Below, in pieces: positions 33,601-44,900 of a stretch of DNA of 64,000 nt. The DNA comes from Dermatemys mawii (Eukaryota; Chordata; Testudines; Dermatemydidae): assembly GCA_007922305.1 (NCBI GenBank), contig ML677358.1, forward strand, positions 17,471,327-17,535,326. The letters run 5' to 3'. The notes below the pieces were generated by a model. It had not been told where the DNA came from, searched no databases, and saw only the letters and a list, made by a program, of their open reading frames with translations. How positions within the stretch are numbered: position 1 is the stretch's first letter; every line of letters begins with the position of its first letter. A program made the translations under genes and the position numbers.

Positions 33601-35539
33601 GTCTGTTTGTCTCTGGCTGCGGGGTGGGTGGGTGAGAGGGGTGGTGGGTGTAATGAGTTTGGTCTAATCAGTTAGTAGCTGGCAGCTGGAATGGGCTAGT
33701 CTCCTGTTGGAGGCAACACTGGGAGAAAATGGTGAGAGACTTCACCACTTGAATTCCACCTGCATGAAGATGCTGTGTTTTCAAAATTCCCTGGTGAGCA
33801 CATATTCTGAGCTAGACTCTCCAGATAGCCCTTAGGGCACGTGAAAGTCACCCCTATGCATAGATCCAGCACAAAGTATATGCCTCACTTACATCCTGCT
33901 CACTTTGAATTGCATCTCTCATGGAAGAGCCGGCTTGTGCTGGTCCTCTGCACAGGCTGATCTTCACCCTGGATCTGCAATTCCACCTTCCTTGAAAAAT
34001 GCTGGGCAGGTGAACTTGCATGTGCACCTCATACTGTGTTTGCAAGTAGCTGGTGAAGTGGCAGAAACCCTTTGAAAATGTCCTTTTAGTGAGCTCGCTT
34101 ATGCTCTTTTTCCTCGATAGTGGGTGTGCTCAGAAGCGTGCTCAATGGCTCAACAGAACAAGGAATAAAATACAGACCTCACTTTCAAAATGCTGTGGAA
34201 GTCCCCCAGGCACCTTATATCCCTGTCTTCCTCTTCCAGGCTGCATTTCCTTTTTGAATTACCTAAATGTAACATACTCCACTCCTTCCAGATTACAACT
34301 TCCCTATTCACATGAACTGGGATTTCAAAACATTTTCAGCCCTGCTTTTTAACTTCTATAATTAATTCACATACTCTGTGTATGAGATGTTTTGTCTAGC
34401 TGCCTAAAAAAACCAGATCTTTCCTACTGCAGCTTTGCCACAGTAACCTTATGGCTGTAAAGTGAGATTACAGGTTCTGTCTCCTTTTGTTTTTTATTTC
34501 AAAATATTTCTTTTTTGCTAAATACGGGTTGGATTCAAAAATGTTTTTTCTTAACTACTGGTACCGTATGTTGTCAGAGCTGAGTTTCTCACAGGTTACT
34601 GTGGCAAAGTTGCAGTAGGAAAGATCTGGTTTTTTTAGAAGAGGTTGATTAGCTAACATTATCAACCTTGCCCACCTAAATCAAGGTTAAAGGTGTTCGA
34701 CTGTGTTTTCACTGGGAATAGGTCAGGATTAGTTATTTTTTAAATTAAAGCAGATCTCCCTGGACTGATGGCGTTACGTTGCCTGTTGTCTCCACAACTG
34801 TTGCCATCACTGTTTTCCTGTAGTAAAGGCTGATTGTTTATCGCAGCATAAAAATGCAAAAAATCATAGCTCTGTTGTGACACAGAAAAATTACAGTTTT
34901 GGCTCCCACACTCCCAAAGTCACAGTGCAAATTTTTTCCCTAATATATTAAAAGTTCATTTTCAAAGTGCACTAAGAACACTCAATTCATTTGCAGAGGA
35001 AAAGTCCATAACACAGACAGAATACAGATAAAATGTTCACAAAAGGTAAATTAGGTTTTGTTCTAAATACATTTCTAGATGACCTGGGTTTATAGAGCTA
35101 TGCTCATCTCTAAACAGTATACAAAGAAATATAAGTGTTATGCAAATGTAGTTTGCCAGTAGGTATTTCAGATCCCGCTGCTCACAGTTCACAGTCGGAT
35201 GATCTTTTTTGCAACCATTATGCCCAGAAATTTCCTTTTTGTAAAACAAAATGAAAGCTAGAGGAGCTCCACAGAAGGCTATTGAGCAGCTCTGGCTTAT
35301 TATTTACATTGCAGAAATTGCAGAGTCTGTGGCAAATTACAACACTGTGACACATGACCAGCCTTATTTAGAAGACATCAAGTTTAGTCCATTTTTAGTT
35401 ACTCTCCAGGAAAACTCAGTAACCATTATGCACTAATTGCTTGTCAAAGCCCCATCTACTATCTGTTATTCTCTTATCCACTTTAGTTACCTGTAAATAG
35501 GACCATTAGGATCCACGAAGAGATGAAGTAAGGAGCCAT
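27575..35539 (-). CDS. HAVCR1: HAVCR1-like (TIM-1-like) receptor, copy A, complete
   Basis: A cell-surface TIM receptor. Seven coding exons were read from splice sites: 35539-35491 (signal), 32732-32388 (IgV), 30934-30884 and 29647-29559 (stalk), 28955-28832 (membrane), 28286-28247 and 27668-27575 (cytoplasmic tail). Their lengths (49, 345, 51, 89, 124, 40 and 94) sum to 792, an intact 263-residue reading with intron phases 1-1-1-0-1-2. The IgV has six cysteines, an N-V-T sequon and the W-F-N-D ligand loop. The stalk is short and Ser/Thr-rich, without a long mucin exon. The tail ends V-Q-A-E-E-N-I-Y-M-M-D, close to the tyrosine motif of HAVCR1. HAVCR2 has a similar E-E-N-I-Y, so orthology is not settled. 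The ATG has a strong Kozak context (CACCATGG). Confidence 0.85.
27920..28035. repeat. Interspersed repeat also present at 31140-31235
   Basis: The core GGGTTTCTCCTGCCACCTGTCA, then TATAGCCTCTGAGCACCTTCCA, recurs with few changes at 31140-31235. Both copies lie in introns of copy A. On the minus strand both read through similar peptides (W-K-V-L-R-x-Y), but no splice sites or phases fit the gene, so this is a repeat family rather than an exon. Confidence 0.55.
28247..28286 (-). CDS. HAVCR1: HAVCR1-like copy A exon 6, cytoplasmic
   Basis: 40 nt between TGCTCCTCAG| and G|GTAAAT, phase 1 to 2. It encodes the basic juxtamembrane stretch Y-L-N-N-K-Q-K-L-K-T-L-A. The sixth full codon is CAG; the copy B exon has TAG there. 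Confidence 0.8.
28573..28733. repeat. Short MITE (GTGACCAGATGTCC family)
   Basis: Starts GAGTGACCAGATGTCCTG and ends CGTCTGGCCATCCG, with TCTTTTTCTTATATAGGCTCC inside. A small GC-rich insertion lies near its right end. Same family as 43036-43158 and the outer layer at 15847-22046. Confidence 0.65.
28832..28955 (-). CDS. HAVCR1: HAVCR1-like copy A exon 5, membrane segment
   Basis: 124 nt between TTTCAACAG| and A|GTAAGT, entering in phase 0 and leaving in phase 1. After a short juxtamembrane part comes a run of about 21 hydrophobic residues (I-S-I-F-V-V-L-L-V-I-L-I-L-A-I-I-L), then Ser-Lys. This is a single-pass type I membrane anchor. Confidence 0.87.
29559..29647 (-). CDS. HAVCR1: HAVCR1-like copy A exon 4, stalk
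   Basis: 89 nt between TTGTTCAG| and A|GTAAGT, entering in phase 1 and leaving in phase 0. It encodes a Ser/Thr-rich stalk with one N-A-S glycosylation site. The phase change is exactly what the next exon needs. Confidence 0.8.
30884..30934 (-). CDS. HAVCR1: HAVCR1-like copy A exon 3, stalk
   Basis: 51 nt between AACACCAG| and G|GTAATG, phase 1 on both sides. It gives 17 residues rich in Thr, Ser and His. The copy B equivalent has lost this acceptor. Confidence 0.75.
32388..32732 (-). CDS. HAVCR1: HAVCR1-like copy A exon 2, IgV domain
   Basis: A 345-nt exon between GTCGGCAG| and G|GTGAGC, phase 1 on both sides. Motifs are L-P-C, M-C-W-G-R-G-S-C-P-S-S, S-R-Y-Q-L-E-G, G-D-V-S-L-T-I and Y-C-C-R-V-E-I-P-G-W-F-N-D, which is the full TIM V-set with its phosphatidylserine pocket. 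It lies in a tract almost identical to copy B (45874-46218). Confidence 0.93.
34405..34737. repeat. Inverted block with a 43-bp inverted repeat, copy A intron 1
   Basis: AAAAAACCAGATCTTTCCTA...TTTGCCACAGTAACC (34405-34447) reappears inverted at about 34594-34636. The whole block is the reverse complement of 48235-48525 in copy B. The flanks on both sides are collinear with copy B. Confidence 0.7.
35491..35539 (-). CDS. HAVCR1: HAVCR1-like copy A exon 1, signal peptide
   Basis: 49 nt from CACCATGG to G|GTAACT. It encodes M-A-P-Y-F-I-S-S-W-I-L-M-V-L-F-T, a hydrophobic signal peptide, and ends in phase 1. It matches the copy B first exon in length and at about 80 percent of bases. Confidence 0.85.
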
Positions 35540-36984
35540 GGTGATAACTGAAGAGAAGGCAGAGAACAGTCTTCTTTAAACTTCTCAAGAGCTTGAGGGA
35601 AAAAAAAGTTACCGACACACACTTTTAATTTCACTTCCCTAATGTCACACAACATGCTGAATATTGCTCATAGCCTAATTGGGGTTGACTTTTCCTGTGG
35701 TTAGCCTTTTGCTCTCTGTGTCCACACTAGCAATTAGCTGTTGCTGGCAGTGGGTGCACATGGTTTAACTGCAAGAGCAAACTGCTTAGAAGCATTTCAG
35801 AAGCGTCGCTTACAACCTGCTTGACCACAGTTGCTGAAATAGCACTGAGCACAGATTGTCATTATTGCCACTTGCAGTTAAACTCTATTCAGCTGCACCT
35901 GTTTCTTACACCCAAACTGTGCTGAAGTATAGAAAATTTTTAATGTTTCTCCCTGCCCCACCTTGTCCCCCTTTGTTTAGCCACATTGAATAGATATAGC
36001 AAAAAAGTTCACGAGTATGGACTGCAAAGACAAATGAAAAGGAGACACAGAGGAGGGAGTTCCTAGGAGAAACATTTGTATTAATAGATTCCCAATTATT
36101 TACAATTCGTACTACCCTAACACAGGTTCATTTTTTGAAATAATGTATTTCTGACCATTGCCATCTGGTGGGCTGATGCTGCAAAAATACTTTGACCATC
36201 CAGATTATTAACCACTCAGATAAGACTGTAGGACCCACCACCAAAAAAAATATTGGAAGGCCCATACTATTCCAGTGCTGTAGCCTACTGGGAGTTGCAG
36301 CATGTTGTCACTAAAAACACTCAGGTGATGGGAAAGATGACTGGCTATTGGACGACTTCCCAGGACCACTGTTTGCCTACTTTCCCTTTCAACAGGATAC
36401 AGGGAGTGTGGGATTTTCAGAAATCATTTAAGTAAATGTCTTTGAGGTCAAGTCTTTAACAGATTTACTTTTCTCATTCTTCTGGTGGGATCTTGGCAGG
36501 AGATGCTGCTCTTTTCTAATCTCTCTCCTCATAGGGTCAGTCATGGCATTTGGAGTTGCTGTTACTGGATGAGCAGTAGAGAAGCTGTGTTGCATGACCT
36601 TACTTAAAAATACTTACATCTGGCTGCTATTAGCCTCCCAGCCCCAATTTTCCAGTAATCGGTTACATGACTCTGCAACAAATTGCTTATAATTAAACCT
36701 CGACCATGGATTTAAATAAAAAAACGTATTTCTGAATCATCTACCTCAACATTTCTGTTGTTGAGGTGTGAATAGTGCAAAATTCTGCTGTTCACAACTC
36801 ACTTGAAACCACCATGCAGAGAGGGGCTGTGAATCCCATAACCGATATCAGGCAGTGTGATAAATGAGCCACTATGTTTTGACATGCGCCATTTGGTTTT
36901 GAAGCTTAAATGTCAAAGATCAGGCTCTAGTTATTCTTGTTAGCTGTGACCACAAACCGTTCCAGATCTCTAATGAGGGTTAAA

Positions 36985-37363
36985 AACAGGAATGAAAATA
37001 ACTCAAAGAATTTACTGGTACGGAGGGTGGCTGGGGTCCTGGGCGGGGATGGGGGACGCAACTCTGGTCCCCCAAAAGGGGTGTGGCCTCAGGAAGAAGG
37101 GGCGGGGCTGCAGCCAGACTCCCCCAGCCAACCCTTCAGCACTGCCTGGCCCGAGGCATCCGGGGCTCTGGCAGTAACTCAAAGGGCTTGGGTCCGTGGC
37201 CACTACTAAGATCCTTGGGCTCCTTTAAATCACTCTGCCCTGTGGCAGCTGCCCTTTTTGTGCCCCCTACCCCAATCAGCGACCCGGCCAGTACGGTTGT
37301 CTGACTACTTGGGGGCCGCTTTCTTACCGGTACACCATACCAGCTTACTTTCACCTCTGGTTA
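36985..37363. mobile_element. GC-rich hAT-like insertion upstream of copy A
   Basis: A GC-rich segment whose ends read TTACTGGTACGG and CCGGTACACCATACCAGCTT, flanked on both sides by GGTTAAAAAC. The paralogous place at 54860-54885 has a single GGTTAAGAAC and no insert, an empty site that shows this is an insertion. Confidence 0.65.
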
Positions 37364-37959
37364 AAAACCAAATCAAGGGCTTATCCAGACATTCATCAAA
37401 TCACACAATATCAAAAGCACAGGTTAATAGATTCCCCAGTTAAGTGACCTTCATTTAATTCTGTTTGCTACCAGAAATTGGCAGCACACCAACTAAAACC
37501 TTTGTTTCACTTCAGCAACTGTCCACCACATAAAGATCACTATGGCAACTGACCACTCCAACGGCAGTTGCTGCAGAGGTGGGCATGGGACTTGAGGGAC
37601 TTAATTCTACAGCAGTTTGCCAACCCGGAAGATTTCTGCATCCACTAGAATCCACTTTAATATTTTAAATATTTTAAATTGTTGAAATGATCCAAGTCCT
37701 TCAGGAAGCCCAAGATACAGTTGGTGACATTTTAAAAACATTTTTAGTTTTCCACAAGTATTTAATCAGAGACAGGTCTCAAGCAGTCTGGAACTCTGAC
37801 AAGTTTTTTCATCTGCTTGCAGACATAAATTGTTGGCTGTTGGAAGCTGCCTGTTTCTCTGGTAGTAGACCATAAATTGTTACAAGGTGGGTGGAGTGCA
37901 GGAGCAAAACCATTGATGCTAGATGCTTCTCGCATCTCAGCTGGCTAATAGCACTGAGG

Positions 37960-39796
37960 GCTGTTTCATTGAGAATGGACGTAGGGATATTGGTACTGAG
38001 GTTAACCCCTGAAAAAATCTATGATGCCTCAGAGATGTGAGAAAAATCCTAGGGGCACATATAGGTGTACAGACAGAGTGTGGAGGGTGAGAGGGGGAAA
38101 ACGGACCCTGGGACATTCTGGGAAATAGCTGCAGAAAGGGTAGGTATGTTTTGCTCAACAATTGTCACTGTCTGACAGGGTCAGAGCCACCTCCCATTTC
38201 CTTTGACAGGAATTAAATCAGGTCCTAAATCAAGAGAACATCAAAAACTTTTTGCACAAGTGTATTTGTTTTTTATTGGTGTTCAGACTAATTAGTTAAA
38301 ATTCGCATGATGAGAGAGCACTATGTCAATACTAGGTATTATTGCATTCAGTCCTGTGGTTCTTATACACAGCTTGATTCTGTATATACCGAAAGAGCCA
38401 TGTTGCCACATCTGGAGGGTTGCTGGAAACCCAGAGTCACTATGGAGATACAGACCTTCTGTGCAGATTGTTTTGATTTCTTCAGGGATCCCCATGGTTC
38501 TCTGTGGGGACACATAAGCATTGTGGCTTCCTCTTCTCAGCTGCTCAGTCACTGTGGCCTATGCTTTCATTCAAAGAAAAGGAGGAACAGTTTGCATATG
38601 ATAATAAATATACCCTTGTGCTCCATGACTGAATGGATGAATTCTGAGAAAGATGGTTTGGTTTCTTACACTCAGAGACTGGAGCTACACTGGTGAAGTT
38701 TTAGCCTAGAACTCATCGAAGCTTGTAGCTTGACTGGAGGTGATACGTGTAACTATGTGGCAGTCAATCTGCCCAACACAGTGAGCATCCTTCTTAATTT
38801 CACTGTTGGATAGAACTGAGAAGATGTATAAACAATGACTAGCAGTGGTCAGTGGAACATACAGTTCAGGGGGCAGCATAAAATGTGCTCTCTGTCTTTT
38901 GTGGCTAATACTGCAGTTTTGCAGCCAGGCCGGCTCTCTGCCCTCACACCCTCTGTATGGACATTTTTCAGCCTGCTGTGTTGGCCTCAGCCTTTGGACC
39001 CTGCATGCTTCCATGCCCACTGGATCTGAGCAGTGTCAAGGTACAGTCTCTGGGTTTGGCCCACCAGGCACCCCCTTCTGGGGATGTTGGATGCCAGTGT
39101 TGTAGGCCCCATGAACTCTGCCAAAGCCCCCAAGTGTCCCTGGTAACTTACACACACTACCTGCCAAATTCCACCCTTGTGGCACTCCAATTTATGGTTT
39201 AACCCTTCAGAGACCATGTGACAGTTAAACCAAGGAACAGTTTGCAAAGGAATTTCACACGCGCACCTCTTAGATCACACAAGAGATTTACAGAGCTACT
39301 GAAAAAGCAAACACCGGAAAAAGAAAACACCAGCACCATCCCGCAGATGATCTCTTCCTTCTCCTTGGGTCTGAGGTCTGCCTGTTCAGGTGAGGTGGAG
39401 ATTCCCTTGTCCCTCTTGCTTCTGGAGATGGGTTGCTCCCTCTTCAAAGAAGCCTCCCTGTTTAGATACATGAATTTGATGCTGAACCCCAGTGTGACAC
39501 CTCATGTCCCAGCCTTGGTTCGGAGGGGCTAAAGCTGATAAGAGTCATAAGCAAGTCGATAATTCTTTGCAGCCATCCGGGTGACCCATCCTTCTCCATA
39601 AGGTGAGAATCGCCACCTCCTCGCTGACCACTACCTCAGGCTATGTACTCCCCAGTCCAAGCCTGCTCTCCGCCCAGGACACACTGTAGAATGATTCACA
39701 AAATGGAGGTTATAATCCAGAATGCAGGTTTACAACCACAAATTATGCTCCTCATTTTGTTTTGTGAGTATCAACTGACAGACACATTCCCAGAAT
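37960..39796. other. Between copy A and copy B; paralogous flank, no gene
   Basis: Bases 38400-38870 are similar to 27120-27420, the 3' flank of copy A, so this is the 3' flank of copy B. No coding features are seen in the rest. Confidence 0.5.
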
Positions 39797-39886
39797 AAGT
39801 CCCTATCCTTATTTTCCTCTGCATTGATCCCAGCTTCCAGTGAGCTTCAGATCCCTCCGTGTTTTGTGCCAGAAAATTAGATTGGG
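39797..39886 (-). pseudogene. Decayed tail exon of HAVCR1-like copy B
   Basis: Matches the last exon of copy A (27575-27668) after a similar acceptor (CTCGCTCCAG|), with a conserved GGAAGCTGGG core. In the expected phase it meets TAA at its third full codon, and the tyrosine motif has become E-E-N-K. It lies beyond the stop in exon 6, so it would be untranslated. Confidence 0.65.
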
Positions 39887-40511
39887 CTGGAGCGAGAGTA
39901 ATAAACCCAGACCTTTAAATAACAATGTCTTGAGAGTAACACAATAGGCTGGGTAGTGGAATCAACCGGCTCACTAGAAAAATGAGAATCAGAGCAGAAC
40001 TTATTAAACAATACTTATAATTAATACTTGAGTATTTGTAACAAATTCCAAGCCCAAGGGTCTGCTTCTTAATACAATGCAAGCAAAAACAGCTATGCTC
40101 ATATTTTGTTTACTGATTAATAACTAGAGCTGTCAATTAATCAAAGTTAACTGTGATGCGATTAACCCCAAAAAATTAATCGTGATTAATCGCACTGTTA
40201 AATAATAGAATACCAACTGAAATTTATTAAATATATTTGGATGGTTTTCTATATTTTTAAATATATTGATTTCTATTACAATACAGAAGGCAAAGAGTAC
40301 AGTGCTCACTTTATTATATTTCTATTACAAATATTTGCACTGTAAAAATGATAAAAGAAATAGGATTTTTCAATTAACCTCACAGAAGTGCTGTCATGCC
40401 ATCTCTTTATCCTGAAAGTGTAACACACAAATGCAGGCCTATTTTTTGTTACATAACTTCTCTCAAAAACAAAACAATGTAAAACTTTAAAGCCTACAAG
40501 TCCACTGAGTC

Positions 40512-40820
40512 CTACTTCTTGTTCAGCCACTCATTAAGAGAAACAAGTTTGGTTACATTTACAGGAGATACTGCTGCCTGGTTATTATTTACAACATCAC
40601 CTGAAAGTGAGAGCATGCATTCACATGGCACTTTTGTACCTAGCACTGCAAGGTATTTACGTGCCAGAGATGCTAAACGTTCATATGCCCCTTCATGCTT
40701 TGCCCACCATTCCAGAGGACATGCTTCCATGCTGATGATGCTCGTTAAAAAATAACGTATTAAATTTGTGACTGAACTCCTTAGGAGAGAATTGTATGTC
40801 TTTGGCTCTGTTTTACCCAC
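40512..40820 (-). pseudogene. hAT transposase C-terminal fragment, left arm
   Basis: About 100 codons with P-L-E-W-W near the middle, then A-R-K-Y-L-A-V, and S-L-S-G-D-V-V-N, the hAT C-terminal dimerisation region. No start, DNA-binding zinc finger or catalytic core remains in this arm. Confidence 0.7.
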
Positions 40821-40865
40821 ATTCTGCCATATATTTCATGTTATAGCAGTCTCGGATGTTTGATT

Positions 40866-41578
40866 TAAGACCACTTTCACAGAAGATTTGACAAAACGCA
40901 AAGAAGGTACCAATGTGAGATTTCTAAAAATAGCTACAGCACTTGACCCAAGGTTTAAGAATCTGAAGCGCCTTCCAAAATCTGAGAGGGACGAGGTGTG
41001 GAGCATGCTGCTTTCAGAAGTCTTAAAAAGAACAACACTCCGATGCAAAAACTACAGAACCCAAACCACCAAAAAAGAAAATCAACCTTCTGCTGGTAGC
41101 ATCTGACTCACATAATGGAAATGAACATGCGTTGGTCTGCACTGCTTTGGATTGTTATTGAGCAGAATCCATCATCAGCATGGACACATGTTCTCTGGAA
41201 TGGTGGATGAAGCTTGAAAGCACATATGAATATTTAGTGCATCTGGCACATAAATATCTTGCAATGCTGGCTACAACAGTGCCAGGCAAACACCTGTTCT
41301 CACTTTCAGGTGACATTGTGAACAAGAAGCGGGCAGCCTGGTCTCCAGTAAATTGTACCCAAATATGGTGGTCTGAGCGATTGGCTGAAGTAGGACTGAG
41401 TAGACTTGTAGGCTCTAAAGTTTTAAATTATTTTATTTTTCAATGCAGTTATTTATATGTATATAATTCTACATTTGTAAGTTCAACTTTCTTCATAAAG
41501 AGATTGCACTACAGTATTTGTATGAGGCGAATTGAAATATACTATTTATTTTGTTTTTTACAGTGCAAATATTTGTAA
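40866..41578 (+). pseudogene. hAT transposase core and C-terminal fragments, right arm
   Basis: The first piece (40888-41106) contains A-L-D-P-R-F-K-N-L and S-E-R-D-E-V-W, usual for the late catalytic region of hAT transposases. After stops, 41180-41578 has S-L-E-W-W, A-H-K-Y-L-A-M and S-L-S-G-D-I-V-N. The frame is broken between them, so there is no function. Confidence 0.7.
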
Positions 41579-41928
41579 TTGAAAATAAATATAAAGTGAG
41601 CACTATACACTTTGTCTTCTGTGTTTTAACTGAAATACATTTGAAAATGTAGAAAACATCCAAAAATATTCAAATAAATGGTATTCCATGATTTTTTAAC
41701 AACACGATTAATCACAATTAATTTTTTAATTGCTTAACAGCTTTATTAACAACAAATAGCAATGATCACGCCTCACTGAATGAAAATTGCAGATAACAAT
41801 GCACGAAAGGTTATTTATCCTGATATGAAAAAAACCCCTCAAACTAAAAGAATGCACGTGTGGGAAGCCGCGTCCTAACAAAGGCATAGCAATATAGCTA
41901 CAGAAGAGACAAAGTAAATAGCACTTAC

Positions 41929-41968
41929 CTGGCCAGATTCTCCAGCTTCTATGTATTGTGCAAATACC
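41929..41968 (-). CDS. HAVCR1-like copy B exon 6 with premature TAG
   Basis: A 40-nt exon between ATCTTAAG| and G|GTAAGT, aligned base for base with copy A exon 6. Copy A CAG is TAG here (41951-41949), so translation stops six residues after the membrane helix. Confidence 0.75.
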
Positions 41969-44900
41969 CTTAAGATTATCCAAAATAACGGGGGAAAAGC
42001 ACACAGTTATTAGAACAAAAATTTTAAAAAAGCAGCAGGGACAAGGAAAAGAGCCAAGTGAGAGAAATTCAGAAAGGGAGATTTAAGACCCAGATCCACA
42101 AAGCATAAGGGGACAAATTCACCCAAGAGTGACTCCATTATATACCCTGATGGGGAGCTTCCCAGGGAAGGTAGTGTCCCTAGCTGCAGAAAGCAGCTGC
42201 AGCTTCACTCATGATTGGCTACGGCCAGAGTAGCACAGTGCTGAAAAGTGAGCAGCAATGACCAGGGCAGGACCATTTCCAGGGCAGCATGGGGAAGAGC
42301 TGATTCAGTGCATCCCCCCAACAAGTTACTGCTGGTCGAGTTAGAGAAATAAAACTATAAATGCCCGAGTTGTTATTTCTCTGATTTACTTACATGTGAA
42401 GATTAACAGGGACAAAATTAGGAGAACTAGAAGTGACAGAATGACGCTGATTTTAATGTACATCCCTGTCCCCCTGGATTCAGGCTCCAGTGGATGTACT
42501 GATGTAGACACATTCAACTGAAACACAGACATGAGGGTATTAGTAGGTATTAATTAGATACATGATTCAAAAGCCATTTGGGCATGTTGGAAAAATATGG
42601 TAGAGACACACTTGAGGTGATGCACCCAACTGGAGAGAATCCTCTATTTCCATTGAGTTGCTATATTAGGTTACATGAACCATGAGTCAGAGTTAAATAT
42701 TTATTTCAGTCTTAGCCTTGAAATCTGAGATTTTTGCCTTCATAAGTATGGAATAAGAACTGCAGGATCAGTCTCTTAGATTTGTTACTGGAGTTGGTTT
42801 GTCTTTTCACAATTAAATATCAGGAATATTTCCCAAGCAGCAAATGGACAGACTAAATATGTGATTTGCAGTGTGTTGTACCTGTGTTGGTCCCAGGATA
42901 TTAGAGAGACGAGGTGAGATTATATCGTTCATTGGACCAGTAGACAGACTTTCAAGGCCTGGTGACTTGAAGAATAGCTCTGTGTAGCTTGAAAGCCTGT
43001 CTCTTTCCCCAACAGAAGTTGATCCTATAAAAGCAGGGTGACCAGATGTCCCAATTTGATTGGGACAGTCCTGATATTTGGGTCTTTGTCTTATATAGGT
43101 GCCTATTACCCCCCACCTGCTGTCCCAATTTTCCACACTTGCTGTCTGGTCACCCTAAATAAAAGACCACTTATGAACATTTCTCTGTTCCAATCAAAAT
43201 AGAGCACCACAGATAGTGACCCAAAGGGAAGATATATACACTTTTAAATTGAAAACAGAGGTACTTACAGCCTGAGGGGCTTCTGAACTGGAAATTGATA
43301 GCCATCTTGATGTGACAGAAGAGGATAGCTGGGTGGCATTTGCAGCAACTATGCAAATAAAAAATAAACATCACTTAACACAGATGACAGTTCTTCACTG
43401 ATTTGCAGCTAGTCAGCCTCTACTTTCTGGAGCATCTAAAGCAAATGAACAACTCCTGATGATAAACAAAGAGATGGACAACACCATTTAAATGGTTTGA
43501 GTCTTATCGAACACCCTAAGTCAAAGGGGAGCCTGCCCAATGCCTTCAATATGCTTTGGGTCAGACCCATAAAAGAGTAAATAGTGCAGTATTGTCCAGG
43601 GCAAGTGAGGCTACATTATTTATGCAAGCAGGATTTATACAGCCCAGAGCACATTTATGTAACATTTAGGCAGGACTCCGTGGGAAGAAACTTGCAAAAG
43701 TAACAGCTGCAGCATTTTGTTCCAGTGCCTATGCCCTGGCTCAAGGCACCTCACAACATTTAATATACGGGGCTACAAAATATAATATCTTTAGTACAAT
43801 GGTTCAAGGGATCTGCTATTTGATAATTGAATAACCCCACAAGAAATGAAACTAACCCACTAAGTTCAAGACTCTAAAGGTGCTGCCCAAAGATCTACAA
43901 TTAATGAAAATGGAGCCTCCTCTTGTATAATTTGAGGGGATTCCAGAATCGGGTGCCTCCCACGTTGCAACCGCACCAATTTTCACTTCCTCTTCTGAAA
44001 GGGAAAGGTGTAAGTTGTGTTGTTACACTCTAAAGTGTAATAAAGTGTGATGAAATTGAGAGCAATTGCAAACTGTAAATGGCATTTCTGGTATTAAGAT
44101 AAAACTGACAAAGCATCATAAGTCTCCAAAGCTAAATATCAAGAATTCAATTTTATTAAAATATAAACATATAATTTTTTTTGAGTGCTGGAAATTGGTT
44201 GCAGAGAGGCTTAGGAGAACCCCACAAACCTCCCCTCTGTAGCCAGGAGCTTACTCTCAGGTCAGATACTCTCAAGTGAGAGGAGATAATTGTCTATACC
44301 GTTTAAAATAAGTTGCATTGACTTGAACACCAATAAAATAGATTTTAATCCTGCACTTTGTAACTAAAGTTACTCATGTGCATATGTTTGCAATGTTTAT
44401 GCAAGATACGAATTTGACCCAGAAGGTTTGAAAGGAGATTCTGCTTTATAGTGAAGATGCAGAGATTCTGTGACACAGATCAGAGACTAGTGTAAGTTTC
44501 TATATGCAGGCAAGAAAGTCAGGTAGGGGTTGGACAAGGCAGGTTTCTAGAAAACAAGGAGAAGATTTTGTAAAAGGCATGTTTGGTAAAGTTTAGCTAC
44601 TGCATTTGTCCCATATGTAATTTTGTTCCCTTTCTGGGGTCCGGTTAAAAAGAGATTCACACACACCACAGAATTTGATAAATACTTGAATAAACATTAC
44701 CTGAGTTATGCTCTGATATAGAAGTGTGAGGGACTGTAGTGGTGATCCAAATCGGTGTTAAAAACAAAACAAAAAACAAATATATTACAACAATCTGCAA
44801 GATATGCCCCATAAACTGAAGGAAAGAAAATGTTTTAGTAATAGAAAGGTATAAACTAATAGAAAAGCATAAAGAGCAACCCAAAAAGTATCTTGTTAAC

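Larger units (their letters stand above)
40125..41738. mobile_element. hAT-derived foldback element
   Basis: The ends are AGAGCTGTCAATTAATC and an inverted, degraded ATTAATTTTTTAATTGC-AACAGCTT, with TTAATAAC/TTAACAAC as a possible 8-bp target duplication. The outer arms (40125-40820 and 41130-41738) are inverted copies of the same hAT 3' region. Each arm encodes, pointing inward to outward, the C-terminal dimerisation part of a hAT transposase. The centre (40866-41105) holds a piece of the catalytic region. The element sits between the last two exons of copy B. Confidence 0.7.
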
